Positions 45,391 through 55,292 of a stretch of DNA of 64,000 bases are shown one piece after another. The notes below the pieces were generated by a model, which saw only the letters and a list, made by a program, of their open reading frames with translations, did not search any database and had not been told where the DNA came from. The position numbers and the translations under genes were made by a program. How positions within the stretch are numbered: position 1 is the stretch's first letter; every line of letters starts with the position of its first letter. Origin of the DNA: Planctopirus ephydatiae (lineage in GTDB: Bacteria; Planctomycetota; Planctomycetia; Planctomycetales; Planctomycetaceae); NCBI RefSeq assembly GCF_007752345.1, contig NZ_CP036299.1, positions 3,940,001-4,004,000 of the forward strand, given 5' to 3'.

Positions 45391-48300
45391 TCACGGTGCG
45401 GCCACAAAATAGCGGCTTTCAGCGTCGAGAGGATCGAGCGAGGCCGATTGACTCGAAGCACGCTTCAGTATCAGGGCGTAGATGGCGGGAAGCACCAAGA
45501 GCGTGGCGAACGTTGCGGCCAATAGGCCACCAATCACAGCGCGGCCCAGTGGGGCGGTTTGCGCTCCTTCCTCACCTAATCCGGCCGCCATGGGGATCAT
45601 CCCGGCCGTCATGGCGAGGCTGGTCATGAGGATCGCCCGCAACCGGCGACTTCCCCCTTCGATGGCCGCCTCGCGCGAATCGCGCGAACTCTTTCGCGAT
45701 TGTTCGGCGAACGTCACCAGCAAAATGGCGTTGGCCATGGCCACGCCGATCGCCATGATGGCTCCGATGAACGATTCGATGTTGAGCGTTGACCCGGTGA
45801 GCCAGAGCGCCAGCACCACACCCGCCAGTACTGCGGGGACGGTCGATACGGTTGCCAGTGCCAACCGCAACGACTGGAAGTTGGCGGTAAGAAGCAGGAA
45901 GATCACAAGAATTGCCAGCACCAAACCGACCCCCAGGCCACTGAGGATCTGCCGCAAGGTGGGAACCTGGCCGCGGATCTCAGTCGTGACGCTCTTGGGT
46001 TTGAGCCCCTCCTTGTCCATCTGACTGAGAACCTGCTGCAATTCGCGTGAGACCGTGCCCAGATCGACCCCGCTGATGTTGGCTGTGATCGTCAGTTCCC
46101 GCTTCATGTTGTAGCGGTCGAATTGCCCGGGCTGAGTTCCGGGTGTCAAACGGGCGACATCTCGAAGCAACACGGACTGTCCGTTTTCGTAATCGACGGG
46201 CAACATCGCGAGATCTTCGGCTTGAGTCATGGTGGGCTGCGGAATCTCGATCTGCACCTGATAGCCGATGCCGGTCTTGGGGTCGGGCCAGTAGTTCTGA
46301 GCCACGAATCGCGTGGAAGAAGTAGCCGCCACGACCGAACGGGCGATCTGCGAAGCGTTGGTGCCGGACATCGATGCCTTTTCGCGATCGACAGTCACGT
46401 TGATCGTGGGATAGGCCAGCGACTGGGCAATCTGCACATCCCTCAAAGAGGGCAACTGCCGGAGTCGCTTCTCCAGTTCCCGCGCGTAGATTTCACTTTC
46501 CTGCAGATTCGCACCGCGAACCGCGATCTCGACAGGTGTGGGGGAACCGAAGCTCATGACTTCGCTGATGATGTCGGCAGGCTCGAACGAAAAGCGAAGT
46601 TCCGGATACTTCTGCCCCAGAACTTGCCGCAATCTGTTCTTGGTTTCTTCGACATCAATGCCTGTTCCGTGCTTGAGTGCGATGCGGAGCAGACCTTCCT
46701 CGGGGCCACGCGACCACTGATAAACTCCGTTGATGGGGAAGCTCGAAGGGATCGTACCGACGTAACCGAGTGTTAAATCAACATTCTTCCGCCCGACCGT
46801 TTCACCGATCTCATCGAGCACCTTGATGGCGTAATCTTCTGTGGTGTCGAAGTGTGTTCCATCCGGTGCCCGGAACTTGAGCCGGAACTCGGCTACGCCC
46901 GTCTGAGGGAAGATCTCCAGGCCTAACTGACGACCTACGAAGACCACAATCAAAACCGATGCGGCAAGGTAGACCGGGACAACCACCCATCGCCACGCCA
47001 CGGTTTGCCCCAGCAAGCGGCGATAAGGGGAGCTTTTCAGCGGAGCTGAGTCATCGGTATGGGCGTGGGAACCGGTTCGCTTGAGGAGCCAGATCGAAAG
47101 GATTGGCACGAACGTACTCGACAGAATGTACGAGGCAATCATCGAGAAACCGACGGCTAACGAAAGCGGAATGAACAGATTTCTGGCGGCTCCCTGCATG
47201 AAGAACGAAGGAACGAAAACCGCGAGAATACAGAGCATCGCCAGGAGTCGGGGAACGGCGGTTTCGGCGTTCCCCAGCCGGACAGCCAGCGCCATCGAAT
47301 CGGTCTTGTGGAACTGGGTGTGGATGTTCTCGATCTCGACAGTCGCTTCATCGACGAGAATCCCGACGGCGAGAGCCAGCCCGCCCAGCGTCATCAGGTT
47401 GATGGTTTGACCACACATCCAAAGCCCTAATACCGCCGCCATGATCGCGAGGGGGATGTTCAGTACCACCACCAGCGCACTGCGCCAATCCCTGAGGAAC
47501 ACCAGTACCATTAACCCGGTCAGAAGAGCGCCGAGCAGACCTTCCGTCAGGAGGCTGCCCACGGCACGGGTCACGTAGGGTGATTGATCGAACTCGAACG
47601 ATACCTTGATGTCGGGCGGCAACTCGGCCTGCATGGCAGGGATCGCTTTTTTGATCTCGTCGATGACACGCATCGTCGAGGCTTCCGCCCGCTTGGTTGC
47701 GAGGATGTAGACAGCGCGCCGGCCGTTGACGAGGGCGTAGCCTGTGGGCAGATCGGTCGCATCATCGATGGTGGCGACATCCCGCACATAGACCGGCGGG
47801 CCATCCTGCGTGCGGATGGGGATCGACCCCAGTTCCTTGATATCCTTCACGAGGGCATTCGTGGGCACGATCGGGTAGCTGGTTCCCACATGCATGTTGC
47901 CCGACGGACTCACGGAATTGCCCAGCGCCAGAGCCGTCACGACTTCATCGGGTGAGATGTTGTAGGACCGCAATCGATCCGGGTTGGCCCGGATCACGAC
48001 GGTGCGGGCACTTCCACCAAACGGCGGCGGTGCGGAAACTCCCGGCAGTGCCGAAAAGAGCGGCCGGACTTTGAACAGTGCCTGATCCTGAATCTCACCC
48101 ACGGTGCGCGTATCGCTCGAGAGGACCAGATAGCCGACCGGCACGCTCCCCGTGTCGAACCGCATCACAAAGGGCGAAACTGTTCCTGGCGGCATCATCG
48201 CCCGGCTGCGATTGACATAGTTGATCGTCTCGGCCATCGCCTGAGACATATCCGTCCCGGGATGGAAGATCAGCTTCATCAGAGCCGTTCCCTGGATGTT

Positions 48301-48603
48301 CCGGCTCTCGACGTGATGGATGTTGCTGATGTAGAGGAAGTGGTACTCGTAGTAGTTGGTGAGCAGGCCTTCCATCTGGGCCGCATCCATCCCGCCGTAG
48401 GGCTGGCAGACGTAGATGACGGGCAGATTGAGAGCCGGGAAGATATCGACCTTCATCGTCTGCAAAGGAAAATCAACGCCGATCTTCGCCAGCGATTGAT
48501 CAACCCATTTGGGCCTTAGTGCGACGGAACAAGCCAGAACAATGGCGAGAATTGCCACCATCACAGTCCACGGGCGACGCAGGGCAAAGGTGAGAGGATT
48601 CAT
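45391..48603 (-). CDS. RND family efflux permease
   Basis: From ATG 48603 (MNPLTFALRRPWTVMVAILA) the protein has 1070 residues, the usual RND length. The frame is open to 48690, but those codons lie in a dispersed palindrome and are unlikely to be translated. Features are the first helix, porter domains with QPYGGMDAAQMEGLLTNYYEY and SVSPSGNMHVGTSYPI, the TM4 motif GILVDEATVEIENIHTQF (a single Asp followed by Glu, unlike the Asp-Asp pair of AcrB), and late GAIMAIGVAMANAILLVTF. Two large periplasmic loops are present. It exports compounds by proton exchange; the substrate class is uncertain. First gene of the permease-adaptor-TolC operon. Confidence 0.94.
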   Translation of the reverse strand: MNPLTFALRRPWTVMVAILAIVLACSVALRPKWVDQSLAKIGVDFPLQTMKVDIFPALNLPVIYVCQPYGGMDAAQMEGLLTNYYEYHFLYISNIHHVESRNIQGTALMKLIFHPGTDMSQAMAETINYVNRSRAMMPPGTVSPFVMRFDTGSVPVGYLVLSSDTRTVGEIQDQALFKVRPLFSALPGVSAPPPFGGSARTVVIRANPDRLRSYNISPDEVVTALALGNSVSPSGNMHVGTSYPIVPTNALVKDIKELGSIPIRTQDGPPVYVRDVATIDDATDLPTGYALVNGRRAVYILATKRAEASTMRVIDEIKKAIPAMQAELPPDIKVSFEFDQSPYVTRAVGSLLTEGLLGALLTGLMVLVFLRDWRSALVVVLNIPLAIMAAVLGLWMCGQTINLMTLGGLALAVGILVDEATVEIENIHTQFHKTDSMALAVRLGNAETAVPRLLAMLCILAVFVPSFFMQGAARNLFIPLSLAVGFSMIASYILSSTFVPILSIWLLKRTGSHAHTDDSAPLKSSPYRRLLGQTVAWRWVVVPVYLAASVLIVVFVGRQLGLEIFPQTGVAEFRLKFRAPDGTHFDTTEDYAIKVLDEIGETVGRKNVDLTLGYVGTIPSSFPINGVYQWSRGPEEGLLRIALKHGTGIDVEETKNRLRQVLGQKYPELRFSFEPADIISEVMSFGSPTPVEIAVRGANLQESEIYARELEKRLRQLPSLRDVQIAQSLAYPTINVTVDREKASMSGTNASQIARSVVAATSSTRFVAQNYWPDPKTGIGYQVQIEIPQPTMTQAEDLAMLPVDYENGQSVLLRDVARLTPGTQPGQFDRYNMKRELTITANISGVDLGTVSRELQQVLSQMDKEGLKPKSVTTEIRGQVPTLRQILSGLGVGLVLAILVIFLLLTANFQSLRLALATVSTVPAVLAGVVLALWLTGSTLNIESFIGAIMAIGVAMANAILLVTFAEQSRKSSRDSREAAIEGGSRRLRAILMTSLAMTAGMIPMAAGLGEEGAQTAPLGRAVIGGLLAATFATLLVLPAIYALILKRASSQSASLDPLDAESRYFVAAP

Positions 48604-48979
48604 GGTGGCTTTTGGCTCTAATGCGTTTCCCAGGAGATAACAGTGTGTTGTTGTTGAAAACATGCTTGCCCAGAGCTGCAAGCATGGCACGCAGAGTGCT
48701 CTTATCTCATGGAAAGCGTATGAAAACGATCGGAATGAAACTCATCGAATCAGCGATCACCAAACGACACAGGAGTCGTGATGGCATCAACCAAACTCAC
48801 TACAAACAACTCAGTGATCGTAGACCGCTGCGAAATGGTGAGCAACCGGAGCCATCGGCTTTCCGGAGAAGATGGAGCCACGTAGTGCCTGGTCGGTCAA
48901 ACTTCTGACTGCATTCAAGAACAAGGAGATCCTGCAAGATTTTATCGCGGAATGTGACGATCGATCACGGAAGCCGTGA
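48604..48979. other. Intergenic region upstream of the RND operon
   Basis: About 376 bp holding the palindrome at 48661-48690 and presumably the operon promoter. The small hairpin ATCACGG-AAG-CCGTGAT near 48963-48979 abuts the end of the next minus-strand gene and could weakly aid termination; no T-run follows. No gene is supported. Confidence 0.5.
48661..48690. repeat. Dispersed palindrome, copy 2 (CATGCTTGC...GCAAGCATG)
   Basis: A 30-bp element with perfect 9-bp arms, differing from the copy at 25951-25980 at two positions (10 and 17) and sharing the GGCAC tail. It overlaps the spurious 5' extension of the RND permease reading frame. Confidence 0.88.
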
Positions 48980-50290
48980 TTAGGGATTCTTCTCGGCAAA
49001 ACAATACAGAAACCGATCTGACCTGAGAAACATCTGGTTGTTGCTGATCGCCGGCGTGGCGTTGAAGTCACTTTGATCGGACGGCAACTTGTTCAATGCC
49101 AGAATCTCGAACTTTTCTTTGGCTGAATAGACGAGGACGCCATCCCAGCGGGTGGGGACATAAATGATCCCCTGGGCAACAACAGGTGATGCATAGACGG
49201 GCCGACCACCGGAGCTGAGATCTTCCAGACGTTCTCGATAAACCAGCTCACCATTTTTGGCATCCATACAGAATGCCTGCCCGCGATCATCTATCCAGTA
49301 GAGTCGCCCTTCATAAAGGACAGGTGTGGCGACATAAGAACTATTGCGGCTGGTCCATTTGATGGCAGAAGAGGTGACGTCTCCCTGCCCGCCCGCCTTC
49401 AGGCATAGACTTCCCGCCGATCGAAATCCTCCAAAGATGAACACTTCATCGCCTTGAGAAAAGACGCTGGGACAGATATTGCCCGTGAGGTTGTGCTCGG
49501 CGTTCCAGCGCAAGCGGCCCGTATCAGGATTCAGGCCCCACACCTCACCCGGGACGGCAATCACCAGATCGCTGCGTTTCTCATCGACAGTAATTACTGA
49601 AGGGGTACCGTAAGCCAGATTCAAGGCTGACGCTGTTTCACTCCAGAGAAGTTCCCCAGTCAGTTTATGGAGTGCACGAATGGACTGGCTCTCTTCCGAC
49701 GCATTCACGATGACAGCATCTTTGTAAAGAATCAGACTGGCACCGGAACCCCAGCGGCGACTGCTGGACTCTTTGCCGACATTGGTCTGCCAGAGTTGTT
49801 TTCCCGAGAAATCAAAGGCAATCACCCCGCTTTTGCCGAAGAAGCAATAGACCCGTTCACCATCGGTGACAGGTGTATTACTCGCATAGCCGTGATCGGT
49901 GAGATAGCCCTGATATTTATCCTCAGGTTGCTCTCCCGCGATGGTTTTCGTCCAAAGAATCTGGCCACTTTCGCTGTCGACGCAAACGAGATGTCTTTGC
50001 AGCGAATTGATATCTCCCTCTTCCGATTTCGACTGTCCGTAGCCGGAGTAGCAGGTGACGAAGACCTTTTTCCCAAAGACAACAGGGCTCGAAGAACCGG
50101 CACCCGGAAGTGCGATTTTCCATGCAAGATTTTCGTTTTCGCCAAAGCGGATGGGGAGCTTCGATTGAGTACTCAAACCGCTGGCACCGGCACCGCGGAA
50201 TTGAGCCCAGTCTTCAGCAGTTGCTGATGGAATGATGCACATCAGTGCGAAGAAGAGAATCGTGCAATGACAGTTGCGGCGAATTCGCAT
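48980..50290 (-). CDS. Secreted PQQ-type beta-propeller protein
   Basis: A 436-residue protein from ATG 50290, with signal peptide RRNCHCTILFFALMCIIPSATAE. The mature protein begins DWAQFRGAGASGLS, the usual planctomycete opening, and contains repeated propeller blades such as WKIALPGAGSSSPVVFGKKVFVTCY, LLWSETASALNLAYGTPSVI, LYWIDDRGQAFCMDAKNGELVYRERL and GIIYVPTRWDGVLVYSAKEKFEIL. Such proteins resemble BamB and PQQ dehydrogenases but lack evident PQQ-ligand residues, so a scaffolding or binding role is likelier than catalysis. It is probably periplasmic. It sits downstream of the YHYH gene on the same strand. Confidence 0.87.
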   Translation of the reverse strand: MRIRRNCHCTILFFALMCIIPSATAEDWAQFRGAGASGLSTQSKLPIRFGENENLAWKIALPGAGSSSPVVFGKKVFVTCYSGYGQSKSEEGDINSLQRHLVCVDSESGQILWTKTIAGEQPEDKYQGYLTDHGYASNTPVTDGERVYCFFGKSGVIAFDFSGKQLWQTNVGKESSSRRWGSGASLILYKDAVIVNASEESQSIRALHKLTGELLWSETASALNLAYGTPSVITVDEKRSDLVIAVPGEVWGLNPDTGRLRWNAEHNLTGNICPSVFSQGDEVFIFGGFRSAGSLCLKAGGQGDVTSSAIKWTSRNSSYVATPVLYEGRLYWIDDRGQAFCMDAKNGELVYRERLEDLSSGGRPVYASPVVAQGIIYVPTRWDGVLVYSAKEKFEILALNKLPSDQSDFNATPAISNNQMFLRSDRFLYCFAEKNP

Positions 50291-50452
50291 TTTGTGCTCC
50301 TTGAGCGGGAGATCTTTAATCAACGGACTGAGCCAGCGGACGCTTTTGTCTTCAGATCAATTCTCTGTGTGGGGGGCAATCGATGGGCCGACTAAGAATC
50401 GGAATCTTCAGCAGGCGTTTTCGCCGTTCGTCACGAACCTTGGATCTTTGTC

Positions 50453-51646
50453 TCAATCCACGACTCGAAAGGCTTCGTTGCGTTTAAAAGCCATAGGATT
50501 TCGGTTACCGCCAAATTCGACATGAACATCGAGCAGAATGTCGACCGCAGCGTCTTCAGGGATTGCGAAGTCGGCAGTCACGAGATTCCCTTGCCGCGTG
50601 ATCTTCCCCGCTTCATACGGGCCCACTTGCACCCATGAAGGAGTACCGTCGGGGAACCGGCGGCGGGCGTTTTCGGGCTTCAGAACCAACTGGATCTGAT
50701 GTGTTTTCCCTCGCGAGGCAGTTCCTGGCCTGACAGACACGAGGACATCCTCCATGCGAGTTCCTGGTTGAGTATTGTCTTCGATGGCCCCCTGCTGCGG
50801 CCGCCTGAGATCACGGCTGTTGCTGGTTTCCACCACACCGGCATATCCCCCCAGGATGTAAGGGAAACGGCCTGGCGTCGCGTGATAGTGGTATCCGCGA
50901 AGCTCATCGGTATGACCATTGCAGACATCGAGTGCCTGCCCGCCCTGGAGATCCATGGCCTTCACTCCGGCAGATTCGAACGGGCCATAGACCGGGAAGC
51001 CATCCCACGCAAACCCAATGATCGGTGAATGCTGCTTTCCATTTTCACGGAAAGGGCTTTTTACGCATGTGGGATACTTATGATAATGGTAGACACCCGT
51101 TTGCTGAGGGTGGCCACAACAGGAATCGAGCCATACCTCCGAATAGCCAGCCACAGCGTTCTGGCCTTCCATTTCGAAGGGGTTAAAGAAAACGACGCCA
51201 TTGAGAGCCATCCCGATGGGGCCGCGAGGCAAGCGAGTGATGCTCTCTGCCAGCTTGGGCCGGAGAGGCAGGCGGAACTTGAACGATTGGACTCGGATCG
51301 AGTTCGGGTTGCCTGAATTCGGGAAGATCGCTGTGGGATGATTGGGATATCCCTGGCTCTCGATGATCAGAAAATTTTCGTCGTGGCTCAGGCGAAGATT
51401 ATCGATGCCATCCTGATTGGAATCTTTCGTGTGATAGGAAAACAAGTCCACAAATTGCTCACCATCACGATAGAAATAGATGGGCCTGTCGGAACTTGCC
51501 TTATCAGATTTGGGAGTGGTTTTGAGAAACCAGTGACCACCAAGGGGCTTAAGATCAGTCGGCAGCTCACCAGCTGAGGTATCGGCAGCAGCAAACCAGC
51601 CAGCCACAAAGAACGAGATCACCAAGGCGTGAAGAGATCGCAACAT
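50453..51646 (-). CDS. Secreted YHYH-domain protein
   Basis: From ATG 51646 (MLRSLHALVISFFVAGWFA, with GGGGG eight bases upstream) about 397 residues; ATG 51661 is an alternative. A signal peptide is followed by a beta-rich region and the YHYH domain: GVYHYHKYPTCV, GFAWDGFPVYGPFES and RGYHYHATPGRFPY give repeated Tyr-His-Tyr-His motifs and conserved Gly/Asp residues typical of this family, whose function is not known but which is common in marine bacteria. A Cys-Cys pair lies just before (WLDSCCGH). It follows the sulfatase on the same strand by about 140 bp, so they may be co-expressed. Confidence 0.85.
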   Translation of the reverse strand: MLRSLHALVISFFVAGWFAAADTSAGELPTDLKPLGGHWFLKTTPKSDKASSDRPIYFYRDGEQFVDLFSYHTKDSNQDGIDNLRLSHDENFLIIESQGYPNHPTAIFPNSGNPNSIRVQSFKFRLPLRPKLAESITRLPRGPIGMALNGVVFFNPFEMEGQNAVAGYSEVWLDSCCGHPQQTGVYHYHKYPTCVKSPFRENGKQHSPIIGFAWDGFPVYGPFESAGVKAMDLQGGQALDVCNGHTDELRGYHYHATPGRFPYILGGYAGVVETSNSRDLRRPQQGAIEDNTQPGTRMEDVLVSVRPGTASRGKTHQIQLVLKPENARRRFPDGTPSWVQVGPYEAGKITRQGNLVTADFAIPEDAAVDILLDVHVEFGGNRNPMAFKRNEAFRVVD

Positions 51647-51784
51647 GCGAGAAACCCCCATAAGAAACATGGCGGAGTCGGTGTGCACGATGTGCCATTT
51701 TTCCAAACTGCTCGGACTGAAGTCATCAGCATACCTGGTACAACCTGAAGGCTGCATGAAGCCCCGCACCGTGATTCGTTCTGG

Positions 51785-53197
51785 TTAACTGGAAGATGCG
51801 ATGATTCTCTGCAACTCTTTCTGAAGCTGGAGGGCTCGTTCAGGATGCTTCGATGCGAGGTTGCGACTTTCGCCAGGATCGTCTTCGAGATGGTAGAGTT
51901 CAATACGGTCTGTTTCGAGAAAATGAATCAGCTTCCAGGGGCCTTGTCGAATGGCGGCTGAGGGTTTGTGGCCTGAGCCGTGCGTATGAGGGTAATACCA
52001 GACGAGAGTTCGTTCGCTCTCTGGCGAACTTGACGACTTCGTGAGCAAACCGGCGAGTGTGATTCCATCGACATGCTGAGTGGGCCTGGGTGGTATCTGG
52101 CACAGGCTTAAAAGTGTCGGATAAATATCACAAGTGTAAGCTGGGATATCGAGTACCTGAGGCGAGATCTTCCCGGGCCACGAAATGTACGTGGGAATGC
52201 GAACGCCCCCTTCGTAAGTCCAGCCTTTGCCGGCTCGCAACGGAAGATTGCAGGTCGGCCCTGGCGATTTGCCATTTAAGGTACACAAACCGCCGTTATC
52301 GGAAGTGAAGACGACAATGGTCTGCTCCAGAATTCCTTGAGTTTTGAGCTCATCGAGCAGACGGCCCACCTGCGTATCGAGATTCTCGACCATGGCTGCG
52401 TATGCGGGATCATCCTGCTGGCGGCGGGAGATGGCCGAACCTTCTTGTATTCCCTCGCTTGAAGACTCTTGATTCTTCTGCCTGGCCAGTTTGACCTGAT
52501 ACTTTTCGACCAGGTTTTTGGGTGGTTGAATGGGCGTATGGACAGCGTAATGGGCCAGGCACATGAAAAAGGGGCGCTGGCGATCGCGCTGCTGCAGATG
52601 CTCAATCGCAGCGGAGGTCAGCACATCAGTCAGATAGTCCTCCGGCTGGCGATCTTCGAAATCGGGGACGTTATTCGGCGCATCGGGTTTCTGGGGATTC
52701 TTGTACGGGAAGTAATAGCTGGAGGGCTGGCCGCCGTGATTGACGCCTTTCGTCCAATCGAAGCCTCGGGCTGCAGGATGCTGTTGTGGTTTGTGCCCGA
52801 GGTGCCATTTGCCAAGGTACGCGGTGTGATAGCCAGCTTCCTGAAAAGCCTGCCCGATAGTGATTTCTGATTGCGGCAGAGCGACATCGCTCTCCGGGCG
52901 AATCCAGTCGGTAATCCCCAGACGCTGCGGCATTTTGCCAGTCATCAAAGCGGCCCGAGTTGGCGAGCAAACAGGATGTGCCGAGTAAAACTGTGTGAAG
53001 CGTGCCCCGGATTTTGCGAGAGCATCGATGCGCGGTGTTTCGTAAAACGAAGAACCTTCCACTCCAATATCGGTCTTGCCGAGATCGTCGATGAAGATCA
53101 GCAGAACGTTGGGCTTTGATGATTTGTCATCGGCACGGGAGGTACCGACAATCAGGCAGATAGCGAACAGAAACGCAATAAAACGCATCATTCTCAT
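51785..53197 (-). CDS. Secreted sulfatase (arylsulfatase type)
   Basis: About 470 residues from ATG 53197, which has AAGGGA upstream. The signal peptide is MRFIAFLFAICLIVGTSRA. Metal-binding LLIFIDDLGKTD and the formylglycine-type motif CSPTRAALMTG are intact; further signatures are GKWHLGH, the second metal site TSDNGGLCT, and YHLEDDPGESRNLA near the C-terminus. Formylglycine maturation by an FGE would be needed. It hydrolyses sulfate esters, probably of algal-type polysaccharides. YHYH is the next gene on the strand. Confidence 0.93.
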   Translation of the reverse strand: MRMMRFIAFLFAICLIVGTSRADDKSSKPNVLLIFIDDLGKTDIGVEGSSFYETPRIDALAKSGARFTQFYSAHPVCSPTRAALMTGKMPQRLGITDWIRPESDVALPQSEITIGQAFQEAGYHTAYLGKWHLGHKPQQHPAARGFDWTKGVNHGGQPSSYYFPYKNPQKPDAPNNVPDFEDRQPEDYLTDVLTSAAIEHLQQRDRQRPFFMCLAHYAVHTPIQPPKNLVEKYQVKLARQKNQESSSEGIQEGSAISRRQQDDPAYAAMVENLDTQVGRLLDELKTQGILEQTIVVFTSDNGGLCTLNGKSPGPTCNLPLRAGKGWTYEGGVRIPTYISWPGKISPQVLDIPAYTCDIYPTLLSLCQIPPRPTQHVDGITLAGLLTKSSSSPESERTLVWYYPHTHGSGHKPSAAIRQGPWKLIHFLETDRIELYHLEDDPGESRNLASKHPERALQLQKELQRIIASSS

Positions 53198-53421
53198 CGT
53201 TCCCTTCAAATCGGCCCATCGATCTGGATGACCAAGGATTCAGTCGTGTTCTGTGAGCATGATTATGGCATGCGTGAAAATACATTGTGACTTCTTCGCA
53301 AAGATTTTCTTTTACAAAAAAGCCTCTCCACCCCAAAGATATCGAGATTCTGAAAGTGTTTTGGTCCATTGGGGCTGACTCAGTCATGACCATCGAATCA
53401 TTCATGGACACGGAGAGCGAA

Positions 53422-54420
53422 ATGACGCGAGTAATCACCGGGCTGGCCCTAGTGCTGGCCATCGTTTGTTCCCCGAGTGCCAACTCCCAGGAACCTGCTG
53501 CTCAAGACGCGAAGCGAACCATCGAGTTGATGACTGATCGAATCGGTGTGCTGGGAATGCCACTTCCGGAGAGTCAGCAACCCGTTTACAAAGTTTTACT
53601 CAACGCGTTGATTGATGGGACAGGTCAAGGGAGTGGGACGTTGACTCTGGACTGCACTCCAGCCGCCCCTTTTGACGAGTTTGGCTTTGAGATTGCCTTG
53701 CCCGAAACGAAAGAGATCAAGCTCGATTGCAAAGTTCGGTTCATCAAGAAAGTCGTTAAGCAGTACTCAGGTCACATCAGGCCGGGAGGCCAAGAAGAGG
53801 ATGCCAAACCTTTTGAGGTGGAGTGGCAACTTTATTCGATCACAGGCCCGAAAATCACCAGCGCCTTATCGGTCAGCATCCAGTCGGGGCTTTATGTCCA
53901 GACGGGCCGGCTGCTGATCCATAGTGGCGACGGACAGGTTAAACATATGCTGCCACTGCATATGCAACCGCAGCCTGAGCCTTGTCATCCGGGGTGTTTC
54001 CCCAGAGGGACTCAAGTCCGCGTGGCTAAGGGGACAGTCGCTATTGAAGGATTAAGACCCGGGGATAAGGTTGTGACGATTGACAAAGATGGTCAACAAG
54101 TCATGAAGTCTATTGAGAAAATATTTATTACGAGGAATCGACTCATCGAAATACGTACAACAGGTGGCAACCTGATCACAACCATCACGCAGCCACTGGC
54201 ATTGGCAGCAGGTGGATTTCGAGAAGCGGGTCAACTTCGCCAAGGAGAGCAAATTTTGCGGTGGGAAGGGAATCAACAACTCACCGTAACGATCAATGAA
54301 GTCACAGCCCCGATGCGAGAAGAACAGGTTTTTAATCTGGTGCTGGGGCCACCAACGACGTTTATTGCGAATCATTTTCTGGCACGCAGTAAGCCACCAG
54401 TTGGAGAGGCTGTGCCATAA
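53422..54420 (+). CDS. Secreted protein with C-terminal Hint (hedgehog/intein-like) domain
   Basis: From ATG 53422 the protein has 332 residues with signal peptide MTRVITGLALVLAIVCSPSANSQ. Residues about 25-185 form a beta-rich domain of unknown type. A Hint domain starts at Cys192 in CFPRGTQVRVAKGTVAIEGLRPGDKVVTID, the standard block-A opening, and ends VFNLVLGPPTTFIANHFLARS, the standard final strands. Active Hint domains cleave themselves using this Cys and a block-B His (usually T-x-x-H). Here that site reads TITQPLALAAGGF with Gln in place of His, and the terminal His-Asn dyad is not in its normal form, so self-splicing is unlikely, though Cys-mediated cleavage cannot be excluded. Confidence 0.82.
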   Translation: MTRVITGLALVLAIVCSPSANSQEPAAQDAKRTIELMTDRIGVLGMPLPESQQPVYKVLLNALIDGTGQGSGTLTLDCTPAAPFDEFGFEIALPETKEIKLDCKVRFIKKVVKQYSGHIRPGGQEEDAKPFEVEWQLYSITGPKITSALSVSIQSGLYVQTGRLLIHSGDGQVKHMLPLHMQPQPEPCHPGCFPRGTQVRVAKGTVAIEGLRPGDKVVTIDKDGQQVMKSIEKIFITRNRLIEIRTTGGNLITTITQPLALAAGGFREAGQLRQGEQILRWEGNQQLTVTINEVTAPMREEQVFNLVLGPPTTFIANHFLARSKPPVGEAVP

Positions 54421-54694
54421 TGAAGGCATGTCTGACGTGGGTCAGATGAAGACTTCAGAACCTAGTGATTGATAAAGACCACGCCCCTGCGCAAAGCCTG
54501 CGGGGCGTGCCACACGTCTACAGCTTGCAACAATGGAGTAGGGTACCTAGGCGTGCGTCATACGCATGGCGCGGCTTCTTGTCGTCGTGCCAAGGCACGA
54601 AGACCCGGCCACGAGTTGGCCGGGCCACCCGTCGTAATGAAGATGATTTGTAAACAACGACATTCTACAGTTGTATAGAAAGCCGAAAGCCCTC
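54421..54694. repeat. Composite palindromic repeat region
   Basis: Three clear hairpins in a gap between genes: CACGCCCC/GGGGCGTG (54480-54509), TCGTGCC-AA-GGCACGA (54585-54600) and CCCGGCCA-CGAGT-TGGCCGGG (54604-54624). Their spacing and GC-rich arms look like a mosaic REP/BIME-type element. None has a following T-run. Confidence 0.75.
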
Positions 54695-55219
54695 ATGCCA
54701 TTCACACCTTTTCATATGGGGCCGGGTCTATTGTGGAAGGGGCTTCAGCCTGCGGGGCTTTCGCTGATCACCTTTGGTCTGGCGCAGGTGTTGATTGATC
54801 TGGAGCCGCTGTATGTGCTCAAAACTGGTAAAGATTTTCTCGGTGTGCCGGGCCACCTGCATGGAATCTCTCACACGATTCTGGGAGCAACCGTCATCGG
54901 TGTGCTCGCTGGTGCTTTCGGAAGGCCGCTGACACATCTGGGCCTCTGGATACTTGGCCAATCATCGTTCATCCCCGTTCCGTGGCGTGTCATCTGGTGG
55001 AGTGCATTCTTTGGCACTTATAGCCATCTCGTACTGGACGCTGTGATGCACCGGGATGTGGAACCTTTTGTGCCATTTAGTCGATCGAACCCCCTGGTGG
55101 GACTGATTGATGTAGGTACACTTCACTGGTTCTGTATCACAACGGCCCTCGTCGGGACTGTGATGTACCTCAGTCTTCACTTATGGCGGCAATACAACAG
55201 CCGGAACGTAGTTCCGTAA
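54695..55219 (+). CDS. YdjM-like membrane protein, putative metal-dependent hydrolase
   Basis: A 174-residue integral membrane protein starting at ATG 54695 (MPFTPFHMGPGLLWKG). The opening T-P-F-H-x-G-P, GHLHGISHTILGA and SHLVLDAVMHRDVEPF give a set of conserved His and Asp residues like those of YdjM-type membrane hydrolases. About four hydrophobic segments span the rest (for example WRVIWWSAFFGTY and FCITTALVGTVMYLSLHLW). The catalytic function is not proven in this family. It is isolated between the repeat block and a convergent sulfatase gene. Confidence 0.75.
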   Translation: MPFTPFHMGPGLLWKGLQPAGLSLITFGLAQVLIDLEPLYVLKTGKDFLGVPGHLHGISHTILGATVIGVLAGAFGRPLTHLGLWILGQSSFIPVPWRVIWWSAFFGTYSHLVLDAVMHRDVEPFVPFSRSNPLVGLIDVGTLHWFCITTALVGTVMYLSLHLWRQYNSRNVVP

Positions 55220-55292
55220 TCAATTGCCTTCTACCAAACCATTGATCTTTTCCATGAATCACGGTGTTAAGGTCACGTAGCCGATATGACCA

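Noticed and set aside
48604-48690. A 29-residue N-terminal extension of the RND permease
   Set aside because: These codons fall in a dispersed palindrome and the family start MNPLTFALRRPW is at 48603.
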